64,000 nucleotides of DNA from Kalaharituber pfeilii (Eukaryota > Ascomycota > Pezizomycetes > Pezizales > Pezizaceae): positions 123,612 to 187,611 of the forward strand of contig WHUZ01000109.1 in the NCBI GenBank assembly GCA_015179045.1. Reading direction: 5' to 3'. Both the position numbers and the translations under genes were made by a program. This document shows, piece by piece, positions 22,511 to 35,471 of this stretch. Positions within the stretch are counted from its first letter, which is position 1. Each line of letters starts with the position of its first letter. Under the pieces are notes generated by a model. It did no database searches, was not told the DNA's origin, and worked only from the letters and a program-made list of their open reading frames with translations.

Positions 22511-24954
22511 GTTAAAATGTTCTTTCGCTCGGTGAAGTGATGGGGCGGAAGGGGGGAGGATAGGAGGATGGGGAGCTTAAGGCTTAAGATGCTAATGAAG
22601 GTTGTTCAATAGCCGGAACGTGATTGCGCAAAAACCGCTTTCGGAGGAGAGGAACAACTAGAGCTGTTGACGCCATCAGTGAGTATTAGATCAAGAGAGG
22701 CAGCGCTTTTGGGACCAAAATACACGACAGGATTGCGGCGGAGGGAATTGTTGCAATATGGAGCTAGCAGGATAGAAAGGGAGGATTCATGATGAAATGT
22801 GAGGTCATATAATGGATGTTAGATGTCGATTTGCATATAACCACATCTAATTAGGGATGAGTTGCAGAGACAAAATGATAATATGAATGCTTTCAAAATA
22901 TGGAAGGACATTTTGTTGAACCTCCATGTAGGAGAGATCGAGGGAGGTGGGAGGAAGGAGGCAATCCAATCCTGGGAAGTGCGTAAGTAGTTTAGATGGG
23001 CTAAGTACTAGTACATACTAGAGGAATTGAAGGCTTGCACATTAGGCTTAGACAAATCCTTCGTGATGTATCTATACAATAGCGATATTCACACTGGAAT
23101 TACCGAAAAATTATCTATGTCCGACATAGCGAAATTGAAATTCTCCCCAGTCTGACTGTCCCTTTTTGGGGAGGGCTGAGGGTGAGAAATTTTCGCACTT
23201 TCTGATTCTAGGCTCGGTGTGAACATATTCACACATTTCCAATACTAGAGTAATTTACTGACCTTTCTTGTTCTATGTGACGACAGATGCCTACAAAACA
23301 TGTATCCTTAGCACAACCTACAATATACGGTGGAACGCAAGAATTAAAAATTAAGTTTTGGACATACTTGATGTCGCTGCTATTTACAATTAATATTTTC
23401 TTTATGCCTGGGCACAGCATTAATGACCCCTTGCAGTTCTCGTCCCAGGACCTTGCGCTATGGCGCAAGCTACAAGCGAGCCATGAAGCACCCATCCACA
23501 CAAGAACCCTGCGTTACCTTCATAACCTGACTGGTTCATGGGTTGACTTCCGGTTTTACTAGAAATCCGGGGTGCATTCTCCTAATAAAATAGCGCCGGC
23601 TAATAATGGGCCACGAGCAGATATGGTTCGCATACGGATGAGAGTATAACAAGATGAGCTTTTCGGTCGATTTTTTCCTTTTTGCAATTGTATTTACATG
23701 CATTTGTCACCGACACAAGCTGCTTCTTCACCTTTGCCTTCTTTCAATTATCTCTCCCACAACAAGAACAGCACGTTGCAAAGCGTCACCGCCCACACCC
23801 CCTCTATCCGTTCCAAACCGCTACGCAACCCGCTTCCTGGCTTGAAGTCCTACAGCCTTTCCGCGCTCTTAAAAATCGCAGAGCACATCATCGCAAGTAT
23901 GGAGGGCATGAGAGGTGGAAAAAGCATCCGGGATAAGATGCAATGGGGCGCCCCCGTCGGTGGGTGACAGGTGCGCGTGTCGTATCTTCAAACTCCAAAT
24001 TGGTAGCGTGAGTAGAGAATCGCTCGCAAAAGGCGACTCTTCGAGGGATTGTCGACCGGTATCCTGATAACGATTTTCGGATGCGTCGGAATAATAGTAT
24101 CTTGCCAAAGTGCCGGGGTGCCACTAGTAGGATGAAGAGGTTAGCAAAACAGGCGGTTGGGTCGGCGCTGAGGTCCCGGCTGTTGATAACTATTGTCCGA
24201 GAGATGTTTGTCATGTTGACCTCCGCTGCCATTTTGTCTAGGTTGCAGGAAGTGTAGTTACGGTTTAATTATTCTATCTCGTATCAGCTGGCACCCAATC
24301 CACCTCTAAGAATAATCCTCAGTTGCAGAGAATGAACCAAGTATCAGCTATCTTGGCATCATGTGGTTTCACCCCTCTGTAGGACTGGCCTGCGTGTGGC
24401 AGACTGATGACAGGGGCAACACGGCTTGATTTTGTCCTTATGGATGCTCTGGCAGGCCACATTTGAGGCTCAATTGGCTACGATTGTCAGTTCAAGTGCT
24501 ATGACGCATATGACTGCAGTACAAGTATCCTCATGCCACGTATATACACGTCAGGCATATCGGAAGGTAATACAACCGGGTTTCCCTAAGGAATTTAGAT
24601 TTTTGACCAAAAAGTACACGCAATTTTTCATGTCTGACACTATCCAGTATGTCTACAAATGTATACCACATCAACGAAACTTGTCGGCGACAAGGAGTGA
24701 CATATATACCCCCGCGACACAGCGCACGTAAACGTACAGTACACGGTGCATCAAATACCTAGCTGAAGGTAAACTTCTTTTCTTATCCAGCATGTCCTTA
24801 TTATATTTATAAATATTAAGTACCATACATCTATATTTGTAAGGCGTTTATAGAAAGTACTATCACATAGCAATCAACCTACCTCCATACCTATATACGG
24901 GGAGTATACCTACTTATCTACCTGGCTCTATACAAGGCACTTTGAACCAAGCCA

Positions 24955-25003
24955 TTTTTTTGTCACGTGACCCCCGCATGCGGTTGTTCGCCATGGCAGG
25001 GCA
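24955..25003 (-). mobile_element. 49-bp tail-B micro-insertion
   Basis: Seven T then GTCACGTGACCCCCGCATGC and GTTCGCCATGGCAGG. It is flanked by an exact 10-bp duplication AACCAAGCCA (24945-24954, 25004-25013). Confidence 0.93.
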
Positions 25004-26375
25004 AACCAAGCCAGTTGAAAATCCACGAAATCGCCAACTCCATTCATTTCTAGCAATTTCAGCATTTTTTATTTGAGGGCAGGGCGTAGGTATGGATATC
25101 TGTATGTTGTATAGCCAAGTGTGTAATTCTCAAAATAATCCTGAGGATTGGTCTATATGTGGGCATCGAGCTGTTGGATATTGGGAGGGTCGGGTGTTTG
25201 TGGAGGTGAGACGCGGGACGGGAGACGGTAGTATTAGAAGTGGCATGCGCTACGACCGTGAGTCTCGTATTCAAACGCTGACAGGTATTGGCACAACACA
25301 TAACGAAAATCCCAACAATGGTACAAATGTTTGCACCATACCTTTTACTTGACCCGTCTTTAAAAAAATGAGACATTATGAAGTAATAAAAAGTTAATGT
25401 CCTTATCTTTCACAAACGGAAGTAAAGCGGAGAGGGAAGCGGAATGGGTTTTCTATTACATATTCTTATTTTTCTAACCGGAAAAAGTGAAGTGGCGGGG
25501 GGTAATGCGTTCATTTCCACTTTTTGCAGCTTCAATATGTCAATTCGTGCAACTCGAAAAACTAACACAATCCAACACAATCCGAAAAGCTCCGGAAATA
25601 CATGTGGAGCAGCCAAAAAAGGTGGAACTAGGTAAAGTCTTTATGCAGGGTATTTGAAGACGCACATTCCGTTTCCGGAGGAGGCACAGACGCAAAAGGG
25701 GGCACAGAATTCCAGAGGCGAAAAAGTCACACGCCGCCAATATTGCTCCGGACGATACTATAATGAGTGTATCTATTTTCTCTTATTGTTGTCACATCTT
25801 TATGCTCTCCAGGCTTGCGGCGGTCTGGAATAGATATAAATCTCCCAGGATTATTTGGGAATCCAAGGAATTGGGTCTATAAATTGAATTGCAAATATTG
25901 AACGCTTGCGCAAGGAATTGCTCTGTTCGTCTCGTGACAATTGTTTTGTATCAATGTATACCGCCCCCATTTTCTTTCCTCTTCCAACTTAGCTCCACTA
26001 TGCATGCGGCGGTTCGAGAAAGGGCATAGCGTTACACCAACGCAGACTAGTTTTCATCCGGTTAGGCGAGTGAAACATCGCATAATTCGATACCACCGAC
26101 CGAATTTGCGACTCCTTTGGCTGGAGCATTTCAGATATATATGCAGTTAATATGAAGTTCTGGATACAGTACAATGATAGTAGTTTTGGTAAATCAACTG
26201 TATGGAATTAGGCGAGGTTTCACTAAGCCCGGTTTCATCCACCCATGTGATACTGATTATGCAACCCTGGCCGCTCGCGATCGATACACTGTAATTTTGT
26301 AATTATGAGAGACGCAGGGGATACACTTATATGACCCTAATTGTATTTGCACCTGTAATATAGCTCAGGTTTCTC

Positions 26376-26411
26376 GTCATAGCCTGGGGGCGACGCACGA
26401 ATAATGATTAG
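26376..26411 (+). mobile_element. Decayed tail-A fragment without poly(A)
   Basis: CTCGTCATAGCCTGGGGGCG and ACGAATAATGATTA match tail A with several substitutions. Confidence 0.5.
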
Positions 26412-28203
26412 AGATAAGAGTATCCAGTTCAGATGATGTAATTATGCATCCAACTCGCTTGTGTTGCAGTTGTGGTGAACGATGTTGTACAGTACATCCC
26501 GATTCTGAAACTCATCCTTGCCTACATTCACATCCTTATATCTGAATATGCATCTTTCAAACTTGTTCTACAATCATGGTTACTATACTTTGATTTCCTT
26601 AAAGCACATGTTCCAGTACCAGGACCGGAATTATACAGGGGCCGTAGAGGTGAGGAGTTTGTCCGGCATACATAAAGCTCCCACGATAGTACAAGCTCTG
26701 ATTTGTACCGTAGGTGAAAGTCAGGTTCACACTTAACCTGAATTTCTGGTAGGCTTGGTGTGGTTAATTGCAACAAATATTTTGTTCATCCAACACAAAT
26801 ATTTGTTTAAAAGTGTCGTGCTTTTTCCACCTTATTTTGGTTAGGCTCCCACATCACGGGGTTTAGATCAATATCGAGGGGGCTCACTATAGCTTCTGTG
26901 GTTACTGCATATAGTGAGAATTCTAGTATACACAGAGCTCGGTTTACTATGCTGCAAATGCTAATTGCAATGAATGGGTATGATGGAGCAGTGGTATCAA
27001 TTGGCGACTGTGCTCCCTACTGCTAGCTGCGAGGAGGGGTTGCATGCCATATGCATGAACCAGTAGAGCAGTTGCGGAGGGAGGCCACCGAAAGTGTCTT
27101 TTTAGCTAGTTTCAGCACCCTTTTGAACCAAATACTGATTCTGAGAATGAATTTAGTCTTATAACACATTGAGGCTCGAAAGCAGTAATTGAGAATGTAT
27201 TTTTTTATATCTTTTTATCCTTACCTTTTATATTGCGCTATGGACTACAACGAGAACACAGAAAAGGTTGATATAAATAATCAGAATCATAAATCAAACC
27301 GGCATCAACCCGGAAAGAAATGTTGTGCCAATCTAGCAGTTCCACCAGTTTATCTCGTTCCTTCTTCCTCCCCCTTCAGCAAACTCTTCACCACCTGGTA
27401 GTCTCCTGGCTATCTCCTCCACACCTATTGACAGGGCCAGAGCACAGACACTTGGTGGAGGAAGGAAGAATTCACTGGAATCCCTCCAAATACAGAGTTG
27501 ATGCAAGAATTGTACATGATTAAGCCGAAATATTACGAATATAGCTATATAGGTTATATTTTATTCTTATTTTGTATGACTGTACTGCTATTTGGTTTAT
27601 CATACGCAAATTCTGAGCCGAAACAGTAATTGCAAACACTCCTCTTGGTGAGGAAGACGTACTTGAGGGGTTGGTAAAGACCCCATACTAGCTTGCACCG
27701 TAGTGATCAACAATGTGCCGCACGACAGAAAGCATGAAAGCCAATTCCCTAAGTAAGCTTCCATAGCCCACGCAATAAACATACTTCAATGACGACTAGC
27801 TGCAGCTAACTGTTGGCCACGCCGTATTGCCACTGTCGGCGCCACGATTCTTTTATGTTATAGGAGGGTTCTCTGAGGCGTAGATGCATCCCGTGGCGCT
27901 GACATCTCACCCGACGCCGCCTTAAATAGTTCTTTGCCAGTGTTAGAAAAGGATAGGATGTGTGATGAGGTATGAAAAAGTGCCTAATCGGGGAGTGAAT
28001 ATGCTGACCAGGGTGCCCAGTTTGACTTTGCAAATTTGACTTGAACTGGTTGTTGGGTATTCTCCACTCGCCTTTCTCGTCAGCCGTGAACTACGCCGCT
28101 GGCACAAGCAAACGTACAGCTGAAACACAGCTACTTATGATTCACAGTATATTTTCTTGCTATTATATTGCTTCTGTGGAGCACTGGGATTGATCGTCTC
28201 GAT

Positions 28204-28269
28204 CAAGCCGCCTGCCATGGCGAACAGCTGCATGCGGGGTCATGTGATAAAAAAAAAAAAAAAAAAAAA
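28204..28269 (+). mobile_element. 66-bp tail-B micro-insertion
   Basis: CCTGCCATGGCGAACAGCTG, then CATGCGGGGTCATGTGAT and A21. It is flanked by GTCTCGAT at 28196-28203 and 28270-28277. Confidence 0.93.
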
Positions 28270-28419
28270 GTCTCGATGAAGACGCTAACAGTGGCACAGT
28301 GAATGGAGGGATCTTAGGGATTGGGGGATCAAAGGCCCCGGCGTGGAAGGAGTGAAGAGGTGGCCTAGAGGTCAGTAGATCGAGAGTCTCTCAACCTGAC
28401 CCGGGTATACGGGTCCCTG

Positions 28420-28464
28420 CCACAGGCTGGTAGCTTGTTCGCGGGATTACGTAAAAAAAAAAAA
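28420..28464 (+). mobile_element. Divergent B/C-type tail with poly(A)
   Basis: GCCACAGGCTGGTAGCTTGT followed by CGCGGGATTACGT and A12. Intermediate between tails B and C. No duplication was found. Confidence 0.5.
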
Positions 28465-28566
28465 GCAAAGATGGGGTCGGCGGCGAAGGAGAGACAGGCT
28501 CAAGGAATTTGTGGAGGTGACTCTAGGAGGGAGATGGGCGGACTTTTCATTGTATTCTATTGGTTT

Positions 28567-28688
28567 GTCTTGATACTGTAGGTAGCCGCTTCGTAGCAAC
28601 CGCATACATGTACTGATCTAATTACAAAAAAAAAAAAAAAAAAAAAAAAAAAGGCCCAAGAAAATGCTGCGTTCTACAGTATCAAGAC
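28567..28688. repeat. Perfect 15-bp inverted repeat flanking a poly(A) tract
   Basis: GTCTTGATACTGTAG (28567-28581) and its exact complement CTACAGTATCAAGAC (28674-28688) enclose 92 bp that include A28 at about 28625-28652. Confidence 0.6.
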
Positions 28689-31600
28689 CTGGACAGCTAT
28701 GCCATGTCAACAGCAACTGAATCCCTCAGTGACAGTACTCTGAAGTGTTGCAGCATAACACGAACTAACCACAAAGCTGTTGTTGAAACCGAAAATCAAT
28801 TCAAGAAAAAATAAATTCGTGCGCCCATATAGTACCAAACTCCAGGTCTGTACACATAATCCCAATCCGATTGTCAACCAACAATTCTCTGCATAAACAT
28901 TCTTTCTGAAGCGCGGCATTCAAATTACCAAGTGCATCCAATACTGCCAGCCGCATCTGCACAATGCTTCTCTGTCTTCACCTTCATCCCGCGCCACATT
29001 TGTGCAGGTTCTAGAGTAAAATTTACCCCTCTCTTGGCAATGCCGTCAACCGTAGATGTTAAGCGGCCAACAGAGTTGTATACGAAAAAAAAAAAAATTC
29101 ACTCAACTTTCCTAAAGCTGATTAAAAGTGAAGACAAGTTTTCTCCCGTTCGGTCATGCTTCAGGGGAGGTATCCCATAGGTGAATAAACTCAACATGGC
29201 ATCACTGACCGCGAAGTGGGGAGGTGTGTGGATGAGGATGCGTACACGATGTCAGAGCAGCAGTTGTGCGGATCCTGCTCAAGGGGGAAAGATGGAATAT
29301 CATTTGCGGAAAACTGCGGGTGGGCATGGTGGACCTCTGTGGCAGCTGACATCGAAAATAATAGCAGAACTCTGTGCCGCAGACAGCAACTACATAAGCC
29401 CGCATTACTGCAGTACATCATGCAAGTACTCCTGGAAGTATGGCGCAATACGTTCACATGCATTGACGCTTGAGTCCTAAGTAGCAAAAACGTACAGTAC
29501 TGGCATCGCAAGATTATTTAGAACTGATGTTCAGGGATAGCATGCAACGCCACGGTAGAGAAGTTGTTGCAGCATTGAAGAAATGACTGATGTCGCTCTT
29601 TGTATTCTCACACTAATTACCCCGCTATATGTGTTTCAACTGACTGAGGTCTATGCAGCATTGGCATCATTATTGTAATACGGTCGCGGGCATATGGCTT
29701 TCAATTGTTGACGGGTAATACTGTAAGCTCTGAAATCCCTTCCTACTCTCCGAGCCCAAGTTGAGAGTCCGGAGGCTGGTGATGCTACTCCATTTCGAGT
29801 ACCTTCCTCTGCTTGAGGCTTGGGGAATGATCCTCACGTGCAGGGAGTTATAGAGTGGCTTTGCAGTAGTCTCGTAACCAGACGCTGGCTACACTGCAGC
29901 TATTTACTAAGCCCCGTGTCCGCTTCCTACTAGTACTATACCATCGCGGCGCATGTTACCCGAACAATATTGTTAGGACATGTCAAGTACAGCACAGTGT
30001 GAGTGCGATCACATGTGGACTACAGTTGGTACTTAGATCTGATGTCGAATCACGACGCTTTGTTTATCCGGTACTTATCGAACGTTTTGGATCTGCTTGC
30101 TTACAAGCTTTAAGGGTAAATCGCTATCCGTTTGTTAGCGTAGAGGGGAGACCCACTTGCAGGTAACCTGTACAAAGTCCTTCAAAGTCACAACCTAGAT
30201 AGTCAAAGCAGTGGTGTGAGATATGAGTTTATTGGATTGGAAGATCAGTGCGACAGTTGAGTTGAAGTCCTTCTAGAAGCAGCGCGCGCGATAAAAGGGA
30301 ATCGCGGCTCTATATCTGTGATTTGGATTTGAACGAATGTGGCACCAGCGTTACCCTGAATCAGCGAGGTCTTTTGAACTAGCTATAACAACTAGCAATA
30401 CTAAACGATTGTGCAGAGAGAGGTGACTGGTCACAGACTTGTCCTGCAGGACATAGAAGCTTGCGTGGGGGTATGAACCATGAGCTGATCCAAAACGCGC
30501 CTATGGAAATACACGAGTAGCAGAATTAACAGCACTTGAGTTTATATTCCGTTTTTTTTTTTTTTTTTCGGACACTAATTGTAATAGTCCCTTAGGGGTA
30601 TCGTACATGTGGGGTTCAACCCCATATGAAGGAGTTTGAAGCTTGAGGTGTGTGCATTCTGCTAAAAGATAGGGTTTTATCGCAGACCAAGAGGGATGAG
30701 AGCGGTACGTGCAAGATCGCAGTCAGAACGAGTCGCCCCCATAAAGTGGCATTCACAAATTCAGCTCAGCACATGGCGCGCCCCCGGGGCTTATTCCATC
30801 ATGGATATGCGCAGCTGGGTTGCCCATCTCAGATCGGGATTATGATGTTGGCTCCGGTGCACTTTGATCCATGAATTTGGGGAAAGCTGTTCAATCCTGG
30901 TCTCTCTGCCGATCGCTTACCCCTCATATATTTTCGTGTGTGACGATTTCCTTTCGTGGATTCAGTGGAGAAGTCAAATATCTATACATTTGTTACATGA
31001 AGTGTCTCCAGTCATGGAGGTGTAGATGTGGTTGCTCGTCCTTCTATCCGGCCTGGTTTTGGTACTGCAAGAATGCAAAATTTTTCGAATTACCGTTTTC
31101 TTTTGACTAAGCATTATGTGTTGATGGAAGGCAATTCCGCCCAAATTTTTTTCCTTTCGATTTGCTGCGTTTGCCCATACTTTCGTTTGTATTGTATTGC
31201 GTTGATTTTGAGTTTTTTCCTCTTTTATTTTTATTTTATTTTTATTTTTGGTGCTTTTGTTTGTTTGTTTGTTTCCTGTCCTGTTCTTTTCTTTGTCTTG
31301 CTCATTAAATTGTTTTATAATACTTCACTCGTATTCCCTCCCCTCGATGTCCCCCCAAAAATGGTTTAGATAGTATCAAGACCCATCCCAATCGTTGCTG
31401 CTGGGCTTGTGCGGATGTCCGCATACAATCCCTTTTCTCTTCCCCGCTCCGTCCCCGATGGAGATGAAAACCGTTGTTTTAGCTACAACAAATGTCTCTT
31501 CTCCTGTTGATTTTCACTTCCAAGGGAACCCATGCACCAGGTTCCTTTGCGGGCTTATCAGTCCACAGCGATCCTGCTTTCTCTTTGTCTTTCGAGGATT

Positions 31601-31730
31601 CAGCCATTACAGACATCCTAGATGTCCAGAGAGTCAAAGTACCAGTTGATACTCATCCTTCCATGCATTATACTTCGACTGCCTTTTGAGTCGCTGAATA
31701 CGTTCGAGGCATAGAGGGAAGGGTTGAGGT
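28689..31730. other. Gene-free stretch
   Basis: No supported gene. Overlapping frames on both strands at 29.18-29.51 kb and the frame at 31.39-31.69 kb lack recognisable domains. A poly(T) tract at 30552-30569 has only faint resemblance to a LINE tail. Confidence 0.5.
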
Positions 31731-31786
31731 TTTTTTTTTTTTTTTATCACGTGACCCCGCGTGCAGCTGTTCGCCAAGGCAGGGCA
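31731..31786 (-). mobile_element. 56-bp tail-B micro-insertion
   Basis: Poly(T), then ATCACGTGACCCCGCGTGCA and GCTGTTCGCCAAGGCAGG. It is flanked by GGAAGGGTTGAGGT (31717-31730) and GGAAGGGGTGAGGT (31787-31800), 14 bp with one mismatch. Confidence 0.92.
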
Positions 31787-32192
31787 GGAAGGGGTGAGGT
31801 GATGCACATGTCTGTAAAGTTCGCCTGTCAGGGAAGTGCGTATGTTAAAATCAAAGTTGCGCACTTGCGGGAGCTCATAATCAATGTTGAGAAGTACTAG
31901 GCGTAAGACGAAATTGTTGTTCGATTTGTACGCTCCTCCTCCATCCATTCACTCTTTTCACTCAGAGAATCATGTTCTGATTGCTGATTTCAAATTTACT
32001 ACCCCTACAGCTACATCTCTTGTACCTACCAGCACCGTATTGGCCTCCCTGCTGAGTATGTCTATCTTTTCATCTCATTCACTTCAGGTGGATATGTTCA
32101 AAGTTTTAATTTCCGGGAGCCGTATGTCGTATGTCGTTGACAGATGCGTTGTGTGGTCACTGCATGCAGCGAGGGATTGTGGAATATTCTTT

Positions 32193-32243
32193 TTGGGTCG
32201 CGTAACCGTACCCCGCTTACCGATTATTCGCTATCGCAAGGCA
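32193..32243 (-). mobile_element. Strongly diverged tail-B fragment
   Basis: TCGCGTAACCGTACCCCGCT followed by TTATTCGCTATCGCAAGGC matches tail B with many changes. No poly(T) or duplication remains. Confidence 0.4.
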
Positions 32244-32579
32244 AAACTCTACTAAGTGAATGCTGGATAATCTATGCATTTGTGAACAGCAAACCTACCA
32301 TATTGCCACAAGCTGGTTAGATAGTCTTGAGTGCCTACGTTTAAGTGCCAATATATTTTGATGACTGTAGGGTAGGAAAAGTGTAGATTGGTGAATGCCG
32401 GTAGGGCATCCTGGGTTGATGTTAGTCAGCGTCTGGTTACGAGACTAGGTTGGTGTAATGTTGCAGCAGAAGTTTGCTAAACAATAATATGCACTAGTGG
32501 AGGTAAAAGAGTTTAACTGATGAATTTATATTGAATAGAATTCACGTAATTATAGTGTCCACTATAGCTATCTGAAGAC

Positions 32580-32996
32580 TGTCAGGGTCTACACGCGAAG
32601 GGGATATCCACCAACATTGACCTGTAAAGCTGCTAGTGACGATTCGGCCTGATCAACTGATAGCTACAGTCTGGCAATGAAACATGGGTTGGGCACGGAT
32701 GTGTATCACAAGGAATGCCGGCATGGTCAGAGCGTGCCTCGGGCACGGACCGGAGATTCCGGAGGAACAGCCACATCTCGGAGAAACAATCAGGGCCGGA
32801 GCTATGCGAATAACTATTGACGGAGTTACATGAACTGCTGAAGCTGCTGGAGGTCGGTTAAGGTAGCATAGATAGCAATCACACGCAGGTTTGGCTATAA
32901 GAAGGGCCAGCAAGAGCCGCCGTCCCGAAGGTCAAGCACCAAGCGTTGTCATAAGTTACACCCTCTATTCACTACATCATCGTAGAAACCGTAACA
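32580..32996 (+). mobile_element. Solo LTR, small LTR family 1
   Basis: Starts TGTCAGGGTC and ends AACCGTAACA, with an exact 5-bp duplication AAGAC (32575-32579, 32997-33001). It shares ends and the CCAAGCGTTGTC block with the LTR at 5301-5606 but is longer (417 bp). TATAAG near 32896 is a possible promoter element. Confidence 0.88.
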
Positions 32997-33244
32997 AAGA
33001 CCCTTTGAACTCTATTCACTTTCTGCCATCGGACAACTGCCTGACTTAGAAATGGGGTTCTGGGCTTTCGCTGGGGAGATATATAACCGCTGGGTTCAGG
33101 GTAACCCTTTCCAGTTTTTTTTTTTTTCTTAATATCATTATAGGAATCGCGGCCACTCGTCGTAGGTACTGCTGGTTACGCCTCGCGCCGGATTGAACCC
33201 AGTCACATTTGATATAGCTTGGGCCTAGCTACAGAGCGAAAGTG

Positions 33245-34427
33245 CTGTTCTGGCTGAATTTGATAGACATGACAGGTCTGGTCCCATGGCATTTTTTTTT
33301 TTTTTTTTTTTTTTTATTTCACATTACCCCGCTTGCAGCTGTTCGCCATGGCAGGCCGGTCCCATGGCATGAAATGAGGCAGAATGAGTTGAATTTGATA
33401 GATATGACAGGTCTGGCCCCACAGCATCAGGTGAGGAAGAATGAGCTTAATTTGACAGGTATAGCAGGCCCTATCTACCGCCGCGGGGTGAGGTAGAAGG
33501 AGCTGAATTTGACAGTATAGCAAGCCCGACCTGAAGGCATGAGATGAGACAGAATTAGCAGAATTAGATAGGTATTGCAGGCCTGACCTGATGCTATAGA
33601 ATAAGCAGAACTTAATAGGTATGGCAGGGGCCAGGCTGCTAGGGTGAGATGAGGTGAATTTGACACTCCGGCCTGATCCGATAGTACGGAATGATGCAGC
33701 ATGAGCTGAATTTGACACATATAGCTGGCCTGACCTGACGGTGCGAGATTAGGCACAATGAGCTGAAGTTGATAGGTTTGGCAGGCCCTATTGAACGACG
33801 TGAGATAAGGTGAATTTCACACGAATTGCAGGCCTGACCTGACTGCACGAGATGCAGAATGAGCTGAATTTGACGCATGTAGCTTGTCTGATCTTGGTAC
33901 GAGATCAGGCACAACCTAACAGTACAAATAGCTGACTCTGACAGGTTTGGCAAGCCCTATCCAACAGCACGAGAGCAGGCCTAACGGTGTGAGATGAGGT
34001 CAATTTGATAGGCATGGCAGGGTCCGGCCCGACGGTGTGAGATGAGCCACAATGAACTCAATTTGACAGGTATGGCAGGTCCAGCCTGCCGGCGTGAGAT
34101 GAAGTGAATTTGACATATAAGGCTAGCCCGATCCGATGGCACGGGATGATGCAGGATGAGCTGAATTTGACACATGGCCGGCCCGATCCGATGGCGCGAG
34201 ATCAGGCACAATAACCTGAATTTGACAGGTATGGCAGGCCCTATGCGACGGCACGAGAGCAGGCAGAATGAGCCCAACTCGACAGGTTTGCAGGCCCTAT
34301 TCGATGGCATGAGATGAGCCAGAATGAGGTGAATTTCACATAAATTGCAGGCCAGACCTGACTGCACGAGACGATGCAGAACAGCTGAATTTGATAGATA
34401 TGGCAGCCCCGACCTGCCGGCGTGAGA
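33245..34427. repeat. Minisatellite of ~57-bp units (array 1)
   Basis: About 20 diverged copies of a unit with the core GAATTTGACAGGTATGGCAG, followed by GCCC..ACGGC and TGAGATGAGGCAGAATGAGC. Period estimated from successive cores is 55-60 bp. The minus strand is open for long stretches because the unit is stop-poor and near a multiple of three, not because it encodes a recognised protein. It is interrupted by a tail-B insertion at 33293 and continues beyond the hAT-like element at 34428. Confidence 0.88.
33293..33357 (-). mobile_element. 65-bp tail-B micro-insertion in the minisatellite
   Basis: Poly(T) 33293-33315, then CACATTACCCCGCTTGCAGC and GTTCGCCATGGCAGG. It is flanked by an exact 13-bp duplication GGTCCCATGGCAT (33280-33292, 33358-33370). 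Confidence 0.95.
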
Positions 34428-34920
34428 CAATGAATCCAACAGGCCAGGCCAGGCCGTGAGGGCCGCCTGGACCGGCCCAGGCCAATCAGGCCGGTCCAGG
34501 CCATTCAGGCCAGTCCAGGCCGACCAGGCCATTTACGTAAATTCAAGCGATTTTGGAATTTAACCCAGGTGAATTAGATTTTAATAGTCCTGGATATTTC
34601 CACTATCAGTAATTGACAGTTGCGCATCAGGTATCATCACCGAAGAATTGAGTCCAGTCTGTTGTATTATCTGGAAGGTCCATCATTTCTAAAATATTTC
34701 TTAGTATATATACTTGAATACAAAGTGTGATACATACTTGACAAAGTCGTAGACCGCTGCTGTTTAAAATTCTAGACATACGGGAGATTCTACTCATTTA
34801 AATACTCAACAATCTGGTAAATACTGGCCTCAATTCACCTGGATAGCTGTGGAGTTATTCGTTTAATTGGCCTGAACCGGCCTGAATGGCCTGAACCGGC
34901 CTGGCCTGTTGGATTCATTG
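34428..34920. mobile_element. hAT-like MITE, 493 bp
   Basis: Terminal inverted repeats CAATGAATCCAACAGGCC / GGCCTGTTGGATTCATTG match perfectly over 18 bp, with an exact 8-bp duplication GCGTGAGA (34420-34427, 34921-34928), the size made by hAT transposases. Subterminal arrays of GGCCTGAATGGCC / GGACCGGCC motifs at both ends flank an A+T-rich core. No transposase is encoded, so it would depend on an autonomous relative elsewhere. It is inserted in the minisatellite. Confidence 0.92.
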
Positions 34921-35130
34921 GCGTGAGATGAGGTGGATGAGGTGAATTTGACAGGTATAGCAGGTACGGCCCGACAGTGTGAGATGAGGTGAAGTTGACA
35001 GGTATAGCTGGCCCACGAGATGAGGTAGAATAAGCTGAATTTGGCACGTATGACAGCCCCGACCGGCTGTGTGAGATGAGGTGCAATGAGCTGAATTTGA
35101 CAGGTAGAACGGGCACGGCCCGATGGCAAG
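34921..35130. repeat. Minisatellite array 1, continuation
   Basis: Three to four more copies of the 57-bp unit (GTGAATTTGACAGGTATAGC etc.) on the far side of the hAT-like element. Confidence 0.85.
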
Positions 35131-35137
35131 AGATGAG

Positions 35138-35362
35138 CTCAGCAGCCATTTCGGTAGCCATTTCAGAAGCCATTCCAGCGGCCAGTTCGGTACCCATTTC
35201 CGCTGCAAATTCAATGGCCACGTCGGGAGCCATTTCCGTAGCCATTTCATCATCCATTTCGGTAGCCCTTCTGGGAGCCATTCCAGCATCCACTCCGGTA
35301 GCCATTTTGGTAGCCATTTCTATTTCCGTAGCCGTTTTAGCAGCCATTTCTGTACATTTCTT
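35138..35362. repeat. Minisatellite of 12-bp units
   Basis: About 17-18 tandem copies of GGTAGCCATTTC with scattered changes, directly abutting the 57-bp array. On the minus strand it translates as repeated Met-Ala-Thr-Glu. Confidence 0.9.
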
Positions 35363-35471
35363 GGCATTTTTTCCTAATTGTTTTTCCTAATTGGGACGAA
35401 AGGCCCTGTGCAGCTTGTAATCAACCCATCCGCTCCTCAGCAACCTGAGTTCGCTCCTGGGCACTCGCATG

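Larger units (their letters stand above)
22511..28203. other. Long gene-free stretch
   Basis: Holds one clean tail-B insertion (24955-25003) and a decayed tail-A fragment (about 26376-26411). The short reading frames at 23.2-24.2, 25.1-25.6, 26.5 and 27.2 kb overlap on both strands and carry no recognisable domain. Confidence 0.5.

Noticed and set aside
29181..29511. Overlapping frames on both strands at about 29.2-29.5 kb.
   Set aside because: They are of similar length on opposite strands, with no domain, intron signals or compositional contrast.
33314..35347. Long minus-strand frames (about 104-183 codons) in the 57-bp and 12-bp arrays.
   Set aside because: They are tandem-repeat translations (CQIQLILPHL, EMATEMA patterns) broken at unit indels, and no domain is recognisable.
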